The notes under the pieces are model-generated. The model saw only the letters and a program-made list of their open reading frames with translations. It made no database searches and was not told where the DNA came from. A program made the position numbers and the translations under genes. A stretch of DNA of 64,000 nt from Tolypothrix tenuis PCC 7101 (GTDB lineage Bacteria > Cyanobacteriota > Cyanobacteriia > Cyanobacteriales > Nostocaceae), in contig NZ_AP018248.1 in assembly GCF_002368295.1 (NCBI RefSeq), positions 5,402,798-5,466,797 on the forward strand, written 5' to 3'. This document shows, one piece after another, positions 36,557 through 46,300 of this stretch (position 1 is the stretch's first letter; each line of letters starts with the position of its first letter).

Positions 36557-37291
36557 ATGCTAGAAAAAGCTTTTAAAACCAGGGCATTTACTGTTATCTG
36601 TTTGGCATTGCTATTAACTTGTTCTTGGGCTATTCCTCAACAAGCACTGGCAAATTCTGAAGAGCAACCAAAACAGGGTATACCTAAACGCAGAATAGGA
36701 GGTGGAACTCGCGGTCAGTGCTTTAGTAGTGTTGGGCGTTTAATGGCTTTGGTACCAGAAAACAATTTAGGATTTACCAAAAAAGCTTATCCCAACATTT
36801 TATTCTATTTACCACCAACCTCATCATCAGCAATGGTGGAATTTGTACTGCAAGATGAAAATCGTCAATCGGTTTATGAGACTACTTTTACTAAAAGCAG
36901 CGCTGGCGGAATTATCAATTTTAGTTTGCCTGAATCTAGCTCCTTACCTCCACTAGACATCAATAAAAAATACAATTGGTATGTGTCACTCATTTGCGAT
37001 CCGGAAAACAGAGCCAACGATATTGTGGTCAATGGCTGGATTCAAAGAGTAGAACTAGACTCAAACTTAAATAAACAATTAGAGCAAACAACATCACCTT
37101 TAGGACTTGTAGCTCTTTATGCCAAAGCTGGACTTTGGCAAGATGCATTAGCTACATTAGCAGAACTGCGAGCCACTCAACCGAATGATTCTAGACTGGC
37201 TGTTAATTGGACACAACTCTTAAAAACTGAAAAATTGGATGCGATCGCACAGGAGCCTTTTTTGGAGATCCAAATCCCCAACAGCCCCTAG
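36557..37291 (+). CDS. Secreted DUF928 protein
   Basis: A 244-residue exported protein with signal peptide (hydrophobic core FTVICLALLLTCSWAI, cleavage after ALA) and then the DUF928 blocks: RRIGGGTRGQCFSS, LMALVPENNLGFTKKAYPNI, LFYLPPTSSSAMVEFVL, LPESSSLPPLDINKKYNWYV and ICDPENRANDIVVNGWIQRV, followed by a TPR-like helical pair (GLWQDALATLAELRATQPND). Cysteines in GQCFSS and ICDPEN may form a disulphide. The family is cyanobacterial, of unknown function, and often adjacent to CHASE2 genes; here a CHASE2-GGDEF-EAL gene follows 161 bp downstream on the same strand. It may be a periplasmic partner of that sensor. Confidence 0.88.
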   Translation: MLEKAFKTRAFTVICLALLLTCSWAIPQQALANSEEQPKQGIPKRRIGGGTRGQCFSSVGRLMALVPENNLGFTKKAYPNILFYLPPTSSSAMVEFVLQDENRQSVYETTFTKSSAGGIINFSLPESSSLPPLDINKKYNWYVSLICDPENRANDIVVNGWIQRVELDSNLNKQLEQTTSPLGLVALYAKAGLWQDALATLAELRATQPNDSRLAVNWTQLLKTEKLDAIAQEPFLEIQIPNSP

Positions 37292-37452
37292 TTCCCATCA
37301 AGTACTTTTCTCATCCCCCAGCAAATTGGAACAAGTATTTCTTGCCAGACAAACTAAAACACGGATAAGATCTGGCAGATAAAAATTTAAGTAGTCTTTT
37401 ACTCAACTCTTTATCTATTGTCAAAAGCCAACTCTATCAATCTACAGCTTTT

Positions 37453-40014
37453 GTGATTGCTAAATACTCCCATAAGTTTCGTAAATTAGTATCTTTAATT
37501 ACTAAGTATCTTAACTATCAGCTCAACCCATCGATTACCACAGTGACTTTAAAGCAATCAGTTGTCATTGCTAGTATCTTGATTACAGGATTGGTAATGG
37601 GTGTGAAACAACTGGGGTGGTTGCAGCTTTTAGAATTGGTCAGCTATGACCAAATGGTGCGCCTCCAACCTGATGCTGGTTATAACCCACGGCTGTTGGT
37701 AGTAACAATTACAGAAGCTGATATTAAAGAACAGAAACAATGGCCTTTGTCTGATAGCGCCCTTGCTCAACTATTAGCCAAGCTGCAACAAGCTCAACCT
37801 ACAGCTATTGGTTTAGACCTCTATCGGAATATCCCCCAACCTCCAGGTCGTGACGCACTGATGCAGCAACTTCGGGCTTCTAATGTAATTACTATTAATT
37901 ATCTAGGCGATCAAGACGCAGAAGAAGTATCCCCTATTTCTGGTTTATCCCCAGAACAAATTGGCTTTAATGACTTTGTAGTTGACCCAGATGGCGTTGT
38001 CCGTAGAAATTTGATTTATGCCCAGCAAGGCGAAGAAAAATTCTACTCCTTTTCTTTGCAGTTGAGCCTGAAATATCTTGCCAAGCAGGGAATTACTCTC
38101 AAAGTAAAATCAGAGGCTTTGCTGTTAGGTAATGCTGTATTTCCTACTTTAAATAATAATTCCGGTGGGTATCACGATATTGATAGCGCAGGCTATCAAG
38201 TGATGATTTCTTACCGTTCACCTGAAAACATAGCGCGACAGCTATCATTAACGCAAGTGCTGCGAGGTGAATTTGAACCTAATTGGATTAAAGACAAGGT
38301 TGTACTGATTGGGACAACAGCCCCTAGCTTAAAAGATTTGTTTTTTACTCCTTATAGTGCTGCTAAATCTGCAAACCCAGGTTTACCAGGAGTATTACTC
38401 CACGCTCAATTGGTCGGCCAAATCCTTAACACAACTTTAGATCAACAACCTGTATTTTGGTTCTGGCCAGAATGGGCAGAATTCCTCTGGGTGTGGACTT
38501 GGGCGTTGGTAGGTAGCGTACTTGCATGGCGACTTCGCCATCCCCTCTCTTTAGGAGTCGCTGGGGTAATTTGTTTGGGTAGTCTATTTACTATTTGCCT
38601 TGGTATCTTCACTCAAGCAGGCTGGATACCCCTTGTCGCACCAATGTTGGCATTAGCGATCGCTACTGGCACTGTTCTGGCCTATAAGCTATTACACAAT
38701 ACATTGCATGATACCCTCACTGACCTGCCCAATCGCAGTTTGTTTTTGAAGCAATTGGAATGGGTAATTGCTGAAACAAAACTACCTAAAAGCTCACGAT
38801 TTGCCATCCTATTTTTAGGGATTGACCGCTTCAAATTTATTAATGAGAGCTTTGGGCACCAATTTGGCGATCAATTTTTAGTGAATGTCACTCAAAGATT
38901 AAAAGCTTGCTTAGGAAATAGAGGAATATTAGCCAGAGTTGGTGGTGATGAGTTTGCTGTTCTGCTGAAAAATATCAATGATAGTAGTGAAGTGACTGCT
39001 ATAGTCGACCAGCTACAACAGAAAATGTCCTTACCCTTTAAAAATAACGGACAAGAAATTTTTACTAGCATCAGTATTGGTATAGCTTTAAATCAGACTG
39101 AACTCGATTATGAACCAATAGCTTTGCTGCGAGATGCCCATACAGCTATGTATCGCGCTAAAGATTTGGGTAAAGGCCGTCATGAGGTCTTTGCTACAGG
39201 TATGCATACCCAAATTGTGAAGCGATTTCAGTTAGAAATAGACTTGCATCGAGCTATTGAACAGCAGGAATTTGAGCTTTACTATCAATCAATAGTTTCT
39301 TTAACAACGGCCAGAATAGTTGGGTTTGAAGCACTTGTGAGGTGGAATAATCCTCAATATGGCTTTGTTTCACCTGCAGAGTTTATTCCTCTAGCTGAAG
39401 AAACGGGGCTGATTATTCCTTTAGGACAGTGGATTTTGCAAGCAGCCTGTCAACAATTGGCTGTTTGGCAAGCTCAATTTCCTACAAATCCGCCATTGAT
39501 GATGAGCATCAACCTTTCTGGACATCAGCTAACTCAATGCGATTTGGTGGACTATATTGAGCAAACTCTCCAAGAGACAGGATTAAATGGCGAAAGTTTA
39601 AAATTAGAAATTACTGAAACCGTAGCCATGAATGATGTGGAAACGGCAATTAGCATTATGCTGCGACTGAGAACTTTAAATCTCAGGTTAAGTATTGATG
39701 ATTTCGGTACAGGCTATTCTTCTTTAAGCTATTTACATCGCTTCCCTGTCAACACATTGAAAATAGATCGTTCTTTCGTCAGCCGCATGGAAGATACTGA
39801 CGAAGATGCTGCGATCGTTCAAACTATTATCATGTTAAGTCATGCATTGGGTATGGATGTAGTTGCAGAAGGGGTGGAAACTGCTGCACAGCAAGCCAAA
39901 TTACATAGTCTAGGTTGTGAGTATGGACAAGGCTATTTCTTTTCTAAGCCTGTAGATAGCAAAACTGCAACTGCATTACTAGATAAGCAATTCAATAATA
40001 TGATGTTCGCTTAA
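37453..40014 (+). CDS. CHASE2-GGDEF-EAL cyclic-di-GMP enzyme
   Basis: An 853-residue membrane protein with a GTG start. One membrane helix (about 38-55) precedes the periplasmic CHASE2 domain (about 60-325; LLELVSYDQMVRLQPDAGYN, AIGLDLYRNIPQPPG, KDKVVLIGTTAPSLKDLFFT), followed by three membrane segments (about 340-415). The GGDEF domain has the full active motif in RVGGDEFAVLL; the EAL domain has GFEALVRWNNP, EITETVA, IDDFGTGYSSL, LKIDRSFV and VVAEGVET, so it keeps the phosphodiesterase residues. Either activity is possible, with the external signal setting the balance. Output would be the c-di-GMP level, which controls motility and exopolysaccharide. It follows the DUF928 gene and ends at a bidirectional terminator shared with psbA. 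Confidence 0.95.
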   Translation: MIAKYSHKFRKLVSLITKYLNYQLNPSITTVTLKQSVVIASILITGLVMGVKQLGWLQLLELVSYDQMVRLQPDAGYNPRLLVVTITEADIKEQKQWPLSDSALAQLLAKLQQAQPTAIGLDLYRNIPQPPGRDALMQQLRASNVITINYLGDQDAEEVSPISGLSPEQIGFNDFVVDPDGVVRRNLIYAQQGEEKFYSFSLQLSLKYLAKQGITLKVKSEALLLGNAVFPTLNNNSGGYHDIDSAGYQVMISYRSPENIARQLSLTQVLRGEFEPNWIKDKVVLIGTTAPSLKDLFFTPYSAAKSANPGLPGVLLHAQLVGQILNTTLDQQPVFWFWPEWAEFLWVWTWALVGSVLAWRLRHPLSLGVAGVICLGSLFTICLGIFTQAGWIPLVAPMLALAIATGTVLAYKLLHNTLHDTLTDLPNRSLFLKQLEWVIAETKLPKSSRFAILFLGIDRFKFINESFGHQFGDQFLVNVTQRLKACLGNRGILARVGGDEFAVLLKNINDSSEVTAIVDQLQQKMSLPFKNNGQEIFTSISIGIALNQTELDYEPIALLRDAHTAMYRAKDLGKGRHEVFATGMHTQIVKRFQLEIDLHRAIEQQEFELYYQSIVSLTTARIVGFEALVRWNNPQYGFVSPAEFIPLAEETGLIIPLGQWILQAACQQLAVWQAQFPTNPPLMMSINLSGHQLTQCDLVDYIEQTLQETGLNGESLKLEITETVAMNDVETAISIMLRLRTLNLRLSIDDFGTGYSSLSYLHRFPVNTLKIDRSFVSRMEDTDEDAAIVQTIIMLSHALGMDVVAEGVETAAQQAKLHSLGCEYGQGYFFSKPVDSKTATALLDKQFNNMMFA

Positions 40015-40039
40015 ATAATTATACTGTGGCACAGGCTGC

Positions 40040-40122
40040 AATACTATTGGGGAAAAGGTTAAGGGTTAAAGGTTTTTTCCTTTTTCCCATTCCCCTTTTT
40101 TCCCTTAACCGACAAGTATTGG
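40040..40122 (+). repeat. Dispersed repeat, copy A (hairpin with ttaaccgacaagtattg end)
   Basis: It begins caatactattggggaaaagg and ends cccttaaccgacaagtattg, almost the same as the right part of 57111-57238. The ggggaaaagg and ccccttttttccc segments can pair. This copy seems to lack the left inner part found in the other copy. Confidence 0.7.
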
Positions 40123-40143
40123 CACAATAATCAACCAAGCAAT

Positions 40144-40176
40144 AAAAAAGCGCTTCCAAAATGGAAGCGCTTTTTT
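40144..40176. terminator. Strong bidirectional terminator between the CHASE2-GGDEF-EAL gene and psbA
   Basis: agcgcttcca (40149-40158) and tggaagcgct (40162-40171) form a perfect 10-bp stem with an AAA loop; an A-run on the left and a T-run on the right (40171-40176) give a poly-U tail in both directions. It lies 130 bp after the plus-strand gene and 21 bp after the psbA stop, so it can end both transcripts. Confidence 0.92.
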
Positions 40177-40196
40177 ATTAAGCTAAAGCTTTAGTA

Positions 40197-41279
40197 TTAG
40201 CCGTTGATTGCAGGAGCAGTCAACGCAACAGGAGCAACTTCACCAGCAGCTAAGTCTAGGGGGAAGTTGTGAGCGTTACGCTCGTGCATTACTTCCATAC
40301 CCAAGTTAGCGCGGTTGATTACGTCTGCCCAAGTAGCGATGACGCGACCTTGAGAGTCAATTACAGATTGGTTGAAGTTGAAACCGTTCAAGTTGAACGC
40401 CATTGTGCTGATACCCAAAGCGGTAAACCAAATACCGACTACTGGCCATGCAGCCAAGAAGAAGTGCAGAGAACGGCTGTTGTTGAAAGATGCGTATTGG
40501 AAGATTAGACGACCAAAGTAACCGTGTGCAGCTACGATGTTGTAGGTTTCTTCCTCTTGTCCGAACTTGTAACCGTAGTTTTGAGATTCGGTTTCGGTGG
40601 TTTCACGAACCAAGGAGGAGGTTACCAAAGAACCGTGCATTGCAGAGAACAAGCTACCTCCGAATACACCAGCCACACCTAACATGTGGAAGGGGTGCAA
40701 CAGAATGTTGTGTTCAGCTTGGAACACAATCATGAAGTTGAAGGTACCGGAGATACCCAAAGGCATACCATCTGAGAAGGAACCTTGACCAATGGGGTAG
40801 ATCAAGAATACTGCGGTAGCAGATGCCAAAGGTGCAGAGTAAGCTACGCAGATCCAAGGACGCATACCCAAGCGGTAAGATAATTCCCACTGACGACCTA
40901 GGTAGCAAGCACAACCTAGCAAGAAGTGGAAAATTACCAATTGGTAAGGGCCCCCGTTGTACAACCACTCATCTAAGGAAGCTGCTTCCCAAATGGGGTA
41001 GAAGTGCAAACCAATAGCGTTGGAAGAAGGAACAACTGCACCAGAGATGATGTTATTTCCGTAGATTAAGGAACCTGCAACAGGTTCACGGATACCATCG
41101 ATGTCTACTGGAGGCGCTGCGATGAAAGCGATTACAAAGCAAGCGGTAGCGGCTAGCAGGGTGGGGATCATCAATACGCCGAACCAACCGATGTAAATCC
41201 GGTTCTCGGTGCTGGTGATCCACTCGCAAAACCGATCCCATACACTGGTGCCAGAGCGCCGTTGTAAGGTTGTTGTCAT
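40197..41279 (-). CDS. psbA: Photosystem II D1 protein (Q130 type)
   Basis: A complete 360-residue D1 core protein of photosystem II, located in the thylakoid membrane. It carries the ligands of the Mn4CaO5 cluster and tyrosine Z: D61, Y161, D170, E189, H190, H332, E333, H337, D342 and A344. The C-terminal extension after A344 (AGEVAPVALTAPAING) is removed by CtpA. Residue 130 is Gln (GRQWELS), the state tied to the standard-light D1 form; G80 and F158 are present, so it is not the micro-oxic D1' type, and the catalytic ligands exclude a chlorophyll-f-synthase-like variant. Unusual substitutions against many D1 copies are C123-A124-C125, C144 and S153. Strain genomes normally hold several psbA copies; only this one is here. 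Promoter elements upstream are not clear by eye. Confidence 0.98.
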   Translation of the reverse strand: MTTTLQRRSGTSVWDRFCEWITSTENRIYIGWFGVLMIPTLLAATACFVIAFIAAPPVDIDGIREPVAGSLIYGNNIISGAVVPSSNAIGLHFYPIWEAASLDEWLYNGGPYQLVIFHFLLGCACYLGRQWELSYRLGMRPWICVAYSAPLASATAVFLIYPIGQGSFSDGMPLGISGTFNFMIVFQAEHNILLHPFHMLGVAGVFGGSLFSAMHGSLVTSSLVRETTETESQNYGYKFGQEEETYNIVAAHGYFGRLIFQYASFNNSRSLHFFLAAWPVVGIWFTALGISTMAFNLNGFNFNQSVIDSQGRVIATWADVINRANLGMEVMHERNAHNFPLDLAAGEVAPVALTAPAING

Positions 41280-41668
41280 TGTTTTATGAGTGCGATTAGT
41301 TGTAAAAAATTATTGAGTTTGGATGAAGTAATTTTCACCCGTACTTATTAACTCTACATGAATTTACTGTAATCATGTGATTTATTTTCTTATATTTTTA
41401 TTAAGAAAATTTCGATAATACTTAACATAACTCAACATTATGTACTACTTTTATTGCTGAGTCCGCTTATTGAAAGAATGCTTGATATAAGCTGCAATAA
41501 TCTTTGCGATACATCATAGGGACACAAACATTTTTGTACCCCTACGCATCTCTCACATTCTTTTTTTAAATTGGTGTGACTTTGCAATAACTTGCTGATA
41601 CGCAATACCATTAAAAATCAGGTGTTGAGCCAAAAATTTATGTGTGCCTACCCTACAAACAGGACTAT
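41280..41668. promoter_or_regulatory. psbA upstream region, 389 bp, no gene
   Basis: Very AT-rich. The psbA promoter and 5' untranslated leader must be in the low-coordinate part, but I cannot assign -35/-10 boxes with confidence. Near 41519-41543 an imperfect hairpin (gggacacaaac with tttttgtacccc) lies downstream of the MBOAT gene and could terminate it. Confidence 0.55.
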
Positions 41669-43168
41669 TCAAAAATCAAAGTAGATATATGGCAAGCTGC
41701 CTTCAGGCGCTAATAACCAAACCGCATAGAAACAAAGAGGCACAAATACCAGCTTGACAGGCCAATTAAACTCTAATTTGAGCCTACTCTTAAACATATA
41801 AGCTAAAGTCATTAAAATAGCCAAAATTAGCAATCTGCCAGCCATTTGGGATTGGCTAATGTTGAGAGCTTCTATATATACCTTTTGGGCAAACTGAATA
41901 TCAGCTGGATAACCCAATAAATGTCTAAATACTAAAGAAGAATCTTGGAAATTGGGTAATCTGAACCATATCCAAGAAGTGAAAACCATCAGTTGGGTTA
42001 GCAACCAAGCAGAAAAAATACCTATAGGGTGTTGCCAAAAATGTTCTAAATTTTCAAAACTATCGCTTAATGCATCTGTCAGGCGATGAACTATCAAAGC
42101 TAACCCATGGTAAGCACCCCAGACGACAAAACCCCAAACGGAACCATGCCAAATACCAGCAATTAGCATCACAATCATCAGATTCCAGCAGGTGCGTACT
42201 AAACCCTTACGAGAACCACCCAAAGGAAAGTAAACGTAGTTACGCAGCCATTCACCCAAAGTCATATGCCAGCGTCGCCAAAAATCCGCAATACTGGTGC
42301 TGAAGTAAGGAAAATCAAAATTCTCTGGTAATACTAAGCCAAACAGTAAAGCACTACCACGGGCAATATCTACATAACCGTTGAAATCTAAATACAACTG
42401 TAAACCGTAGGCAAATATTGCTAGCCAGAGATCTGTGCTACCTGCTCTTTGCAAGTTCCCAAAACATAAATCAACAAAAATACCTAAATGATCTGCCAAT
42501 ATGCCTTTTTTAACTGCACCTCTAGCAATTAACCACAGCCCTTCGGCTACTTGATCGGGAGTAGGTAATTGTAGTGTATTAATTTGAGTTGCTAAGTTGT
42601 GATAGCGAGTAATTGGCCCAGAAATTAGTTTGGCAAAGAATAATTTGTAAGCAGCAAATTTGATAAATTGACCAGTAGCTGGCGCACCCCGATATACATC
42701 AATTAAATAAGAAATACATTCAAAGGTAAAAAATGAAATTCCTAAAGGCGCAACAAATTTAAAAGCACCTTCTTGTGAGGTAATTGATATATGAAAAATA
42801 GCATTAATAATAAATGGCAAATATTTAAAGCCTAAGAGCAGTACCACATTTAAACCAACTCCTAGCCACAAAAGCTTTTGACGGCGACGGTTCCAGTCAG
42901 CTTGGTAGAACTGCCATTCTTCATTAGAACTACGTCTATCAGAATAATTTTTTTTCGGAGTATTATCTTTACCAATTTCTAGACCAAAGCGAAAATTAAT
43001 AAAAGTAAGCGCTAATAATAAAGGTATGTACTGAGCATTTAAAGATGCATAAAATATCAGGCTGGCAATCAAAATTGTCCATAAACGTAACTTTTGTTCG
43101 GACAACGTCCAGTAAATTCCCAGCACACTTAACAAAAAGAGTCCGTAGAAAATTGAAATAAAGTTCAT
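41669..43168 (-). CDS. MBOAT-family O-acyltransferase (AlgI-like)
   Basis: A 499-residue polytopic membrane protein with about ten hydrophobic segments. It has the MBOAT features: DFNGYVDIARGSALLFGLVL, FPYFSTSIADFWRRWHMTLG, then EWLRNYVYFPLGG, and the active-site histidine in MLIAGIWHGSVWGFVVWGAY. This is the AlgI/PatA-type pattern, in which an acyl group is passed across the membrane to a polysaccharide or peptidoglycan. A large SGNH-like DUF1574 protein is encoded just upstream on the same strand (134-bp gap, with taattgg repeats), and the two probably work as an O-acetylation pair, like AlgI with AlgJ/AlgX. The substrate is likely an exopolysaccharide. Confidence 0.93.
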   Translation of the reverse strand: MNFISIFYGLFLLSVLGIYWTLSEQKLRLWTILIASLIFYASLNAQYIPLLLALTFINFRFGLEIGKDNTPKKNYSDRRSSNEEWQFYQADWNRRRQKLLWLGVGLNVVLLLGFKYLPFIINAIFHISITSQEGAFKFVAPLGISFFTFECISYLIDVYRGAPATGQFIKFAAYKLFFAKLISGPITRYHNLATQINTLQLPTPDQVAEGLWLIARGAVKKGILADHLGIFVDLCFGNLQRAGSTDLWLAIFAYGLQLYLDFNGYVDIARGSALLFGLVLPENFDFPYFSTSIADFWRRWHMTLGEWLRNYVYFPLGGSRKGLVRTCWNLMIVMLIAGIWHGSVWGFVVWGAYHGLALIVHRLTDALSDSFENLEHFWQHPIGIFSAWLLTQLMVFTSWIWFRLPNFQDSSLVFRHLLGYPADIQFAQKVYIEALNISQSQMAGRLLILAILMTLAYMFKSRLKLEFNWPVKLVFVPLCFYAVWLLAPEGSLPYIYFDF

Positions 43169-43182
43169 TTGGTAGTCATTAT

Positions 43183-43230
43183 GGTAATTGGTAATTGGTA
43201 ATTGGTAATTGGTAATTGGTAATTGGTAAT
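43183..43230. repeat. Short tandem repeat (ggtaatt heptamer, about 7 units)
   Basis: Nearly perfect heptamer array between the DUF1574 gene and the MBOAT gene. It is followed by a pyrimidine-rich run of gctccct units to about 43295. Same class as 7353-7434. Confidence 0.88.
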
Positions 43231-43302
43231 TTCCCCCTATCCCCTTTTCTCCCCCGCTTCTTCTGCTCCCTCTGCTCCCCTGCTCCCTGCTCCCTCATCG
43301 CT

Positions 43303-46300
43303 CTATTTTGCTGGCCAGGGAATCATGGGATCGTGGGCTAGCTTTTTCGAGACTTCGTAGGCTCCGAAACGGTTGAGGTGGCTGGGATCAGAAAAGTAGT
43401 TATGGTTTTTTGGCCATAGCTGACTTAAATCTCGGTAGATAAAATTGGGATTGTTCACCTGCGACATATATTGTTGAAATTCTTGCTCATATTGTTGACG
43501 CACAGAATCTAGATAGTCGGCAGTTAGAGGTGTATTGACAAAGACTAAAGGAATTTTTTGGGCTTGGGTAAAACTCAGCAATGCTTGAAAAGCAGTGTCT
43601 TGTTCCCCTTGAACTTTAAAAGATTGATAGTCGTTGTCGTAATTTCCGGGAACTTTGGGGTGTTTTTGATAGTACCTCGTGGGATGAAAGCGGATTGATA
43701 AAGGTAAAAAGCCATCAAAGTCAACAGACATCTGAGAAGTATCTTCTTCTGGAGCATCATTGCTTAACTGTGCAGATGATGTACTTCCAGGATTGCGATC
43801 GCTAATTAAAGGTAAGGAGTTAAGCTGCTTTTGCAATAACTCTTTGACGCGATCGCGGTTGGCGTAGCTGGCGGAAATATTAGCTACAGCCTCGTTTAAC
43901 CACTCATTAGCTATCTGATAGCTGCTCATTTCTGGCTTTTGAGCTTTGGTTTTGGTTGCGTCTGAAGATTTTTCCGGATCTTTGAGCAACTCATCAGTTG
44001 TACCCGTGGCGATCGCTTTTTGCAATACCTGTTTATAACCTGGTGAGGCGGCAATTGATGCAAAGGTGATGTCTTTACGGCCGCTATTAAAGGCACGGGA
44101 ACCATCTGCCCAGATAATTAATTTTGGTAGTTCTGTCGGTTCTAGGACGCGGCGCACAATAAAATCTACAACTTGGGCGGTAGCACCATTAACCCCAAAG
44201 TTAAATACATCAACATTGGGATAACCCTGAGTTGCTAAAGCTTGTGAAAGTGCTGCCGGATCGACTCCTCTAAGGGCACGGGAGGAGCCTATAATCAACA
44301 CATGGGGAGGTCTACCCATTTTGACTAAGCGTTGCTTATACAAGGCAATTTGCTCGTCTAACTGCCGTGCCTTAAAACTGGGCATTTGCGATCGCGCTGC
44401 TAATAAAATCGCGGTGGGGGTGGCTTTACCTTTTAAAGGTGCAGCTTTTAAGTTTTCTGCCTCGGTGTCGTCATCATTTTGGGTAAAGCCAGAAGCATTA
44501 AATACACCACCCTTACCCTGATTTTTTTTAGGCTTACTAGTATCAGCAAAGAATGCACTCATCTGGCTTTGATTTGTCTCAGACTTTGGAGATGTCTTGG
44601 CTTTAGGGCTAGATGATGCGGTTACTTGCGGTGTAGAACTTGGTAAATTGCGGTTAACGATTTGCCCTAATACCCAGTCAGTTTGCATAGTGAGTAATAA
44701 TCCCAGCGTTCCCCACACTAAGGCAACCTTAATACCTTGAGCCTCTGGGTTATACTCTGTGGGCTGGTCAATTTCGCTAAATAGTTGCGTTTGTAACAGT
44801 AATTTTTTGAAAGTGAGCTTGGTTGTGGTTACCCAATCCCGCGCTACTTCTGTAATAAAAGTTTGAACTTCCTCTGTCGTCAAGTCAGGACGCAAGATTG
44901 GTTCATCTGTAGGAGTAGTGACTAGGTCGTTAATGTAGATAGATGTAGCCGCAAATTCGGGAGTAGCTTCTGGGACTAAACGTTGGCGAGGCTGAAAATC
45001 TTCGCCGTGCTGCCAAGAAGGTTCCTTGTTCCCTGCACGCCTTCCATAGACGCGGACTCCCATCACTCCAGGGATTTTGAACTGGCGCAGCAACTCTACT
45101 ACTTTGTTTGCCACTTTCTTGCGGGATGGACAGACAGGTGCATCACACATGACGTGAAACAAATCACCTTTGTGCAGCAGGGTAATCTTGGCACCGCCTG
45201 TTTTCAAGCGCCAATCTAAATCAGGATTCAGTAACCGTTCTAATAAATAATTAATTGCTGGTTGATCGCCAGAGTTAGCCAATTCTAAGGCTGTTGGGGC
45301 CAAAGGTTCATGTATAGCGGCTGGCAAGGTGAGCCAATCAATCCAAGCTGGCTGCTTGTCGGCGATTTTTTGGCCGTAGACAGTAGCAGCTTTGATCCCT
45401 TGGGGTGCGATCGCTTCTAATTTAGATTTGATTTTATGTAAGCATAATTGTTTTTCTGGGGCTGCTTCTAAAGAAGCATCAGAACTGGGAGTACAAAAAA
45501 TATGTAGAGTTGATTCTTGTAATGAAGTTTGCACAGCAACTTTGGCATTTGATAACTCCTCAGTTAACAGCCTGGCAATAGACTGTACATCCCCCCAACG
45601 TGCCCATTCCTTGAGCATTTCCTCGGGCGGTGTTAAATCCACCCGCAATCGCCACTCGGGTTTATTTTCGCCCTTCACCTGGGAAAAAATCACCGCGTCA
45701 TGGTAGCCTGTCATCTTCAGATTGCGTAGCTTCTGGGCGATAGGCTCTGCCAACAGTGAAGGATCGGGACTATAACTCGACTGACAAAATATCCATAAGC
45801 GTTGTTCTTGTACTTGGTTATTTTCTGTGCTGGGTTGCGGTTTGACTTTTACCTCTACAGCCACACCAAAAGTACTAAGAGTTTCGCTGAGATAACGGGC
45901 AATGGCATCGGGATTTCCTTTTCTTGCCAAGCTTTCGTTAGATAAAATCAGCGCTCCGCCTGGTTGCGATTTTAGCTTATCTTCTAGTAAGCCCTGCTTC
46001 GCCTCTTCCAAATGTCGTTCGAGCTGATTTAAATAAACTCGATGGCACCACTGGGGTCGCCCATCGCCTTTTTTTCGGCCGTAGACAAATACTTGGTATA
46101 TTGAGGGTTGTTCGCCATTTGTGAGGACATCCAAGTCTGTTTGCTGGATTGCTTGTAGCAAGTCATATAAAGTGCGCCAACGTCCTGGACACTCTTTGCC
46201 TTCACAAAGGATATGTAAGTCATTTCCCCGTAACTGGACTTTCACCCCGAAAGTGCTAATCCCAGTTGCTTGGCTTACCCATTGCACTAGGGATTTTTGG

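Noticed and set aside
40269..41017. Several short plus- and minus-strand frames overlapping psbA
   Set aside because: They are out-of-frame shadows of the strongly codon-biased psbA gene.
40197..41279. Far-red, chlorophyll-f-synthase or micro-oxic D1 variant
   Set aside because: All Mn-cluster ligands are present (D170, E189, H332, E333, H337, D342, A344), and G80 and F158 have the standard identities.
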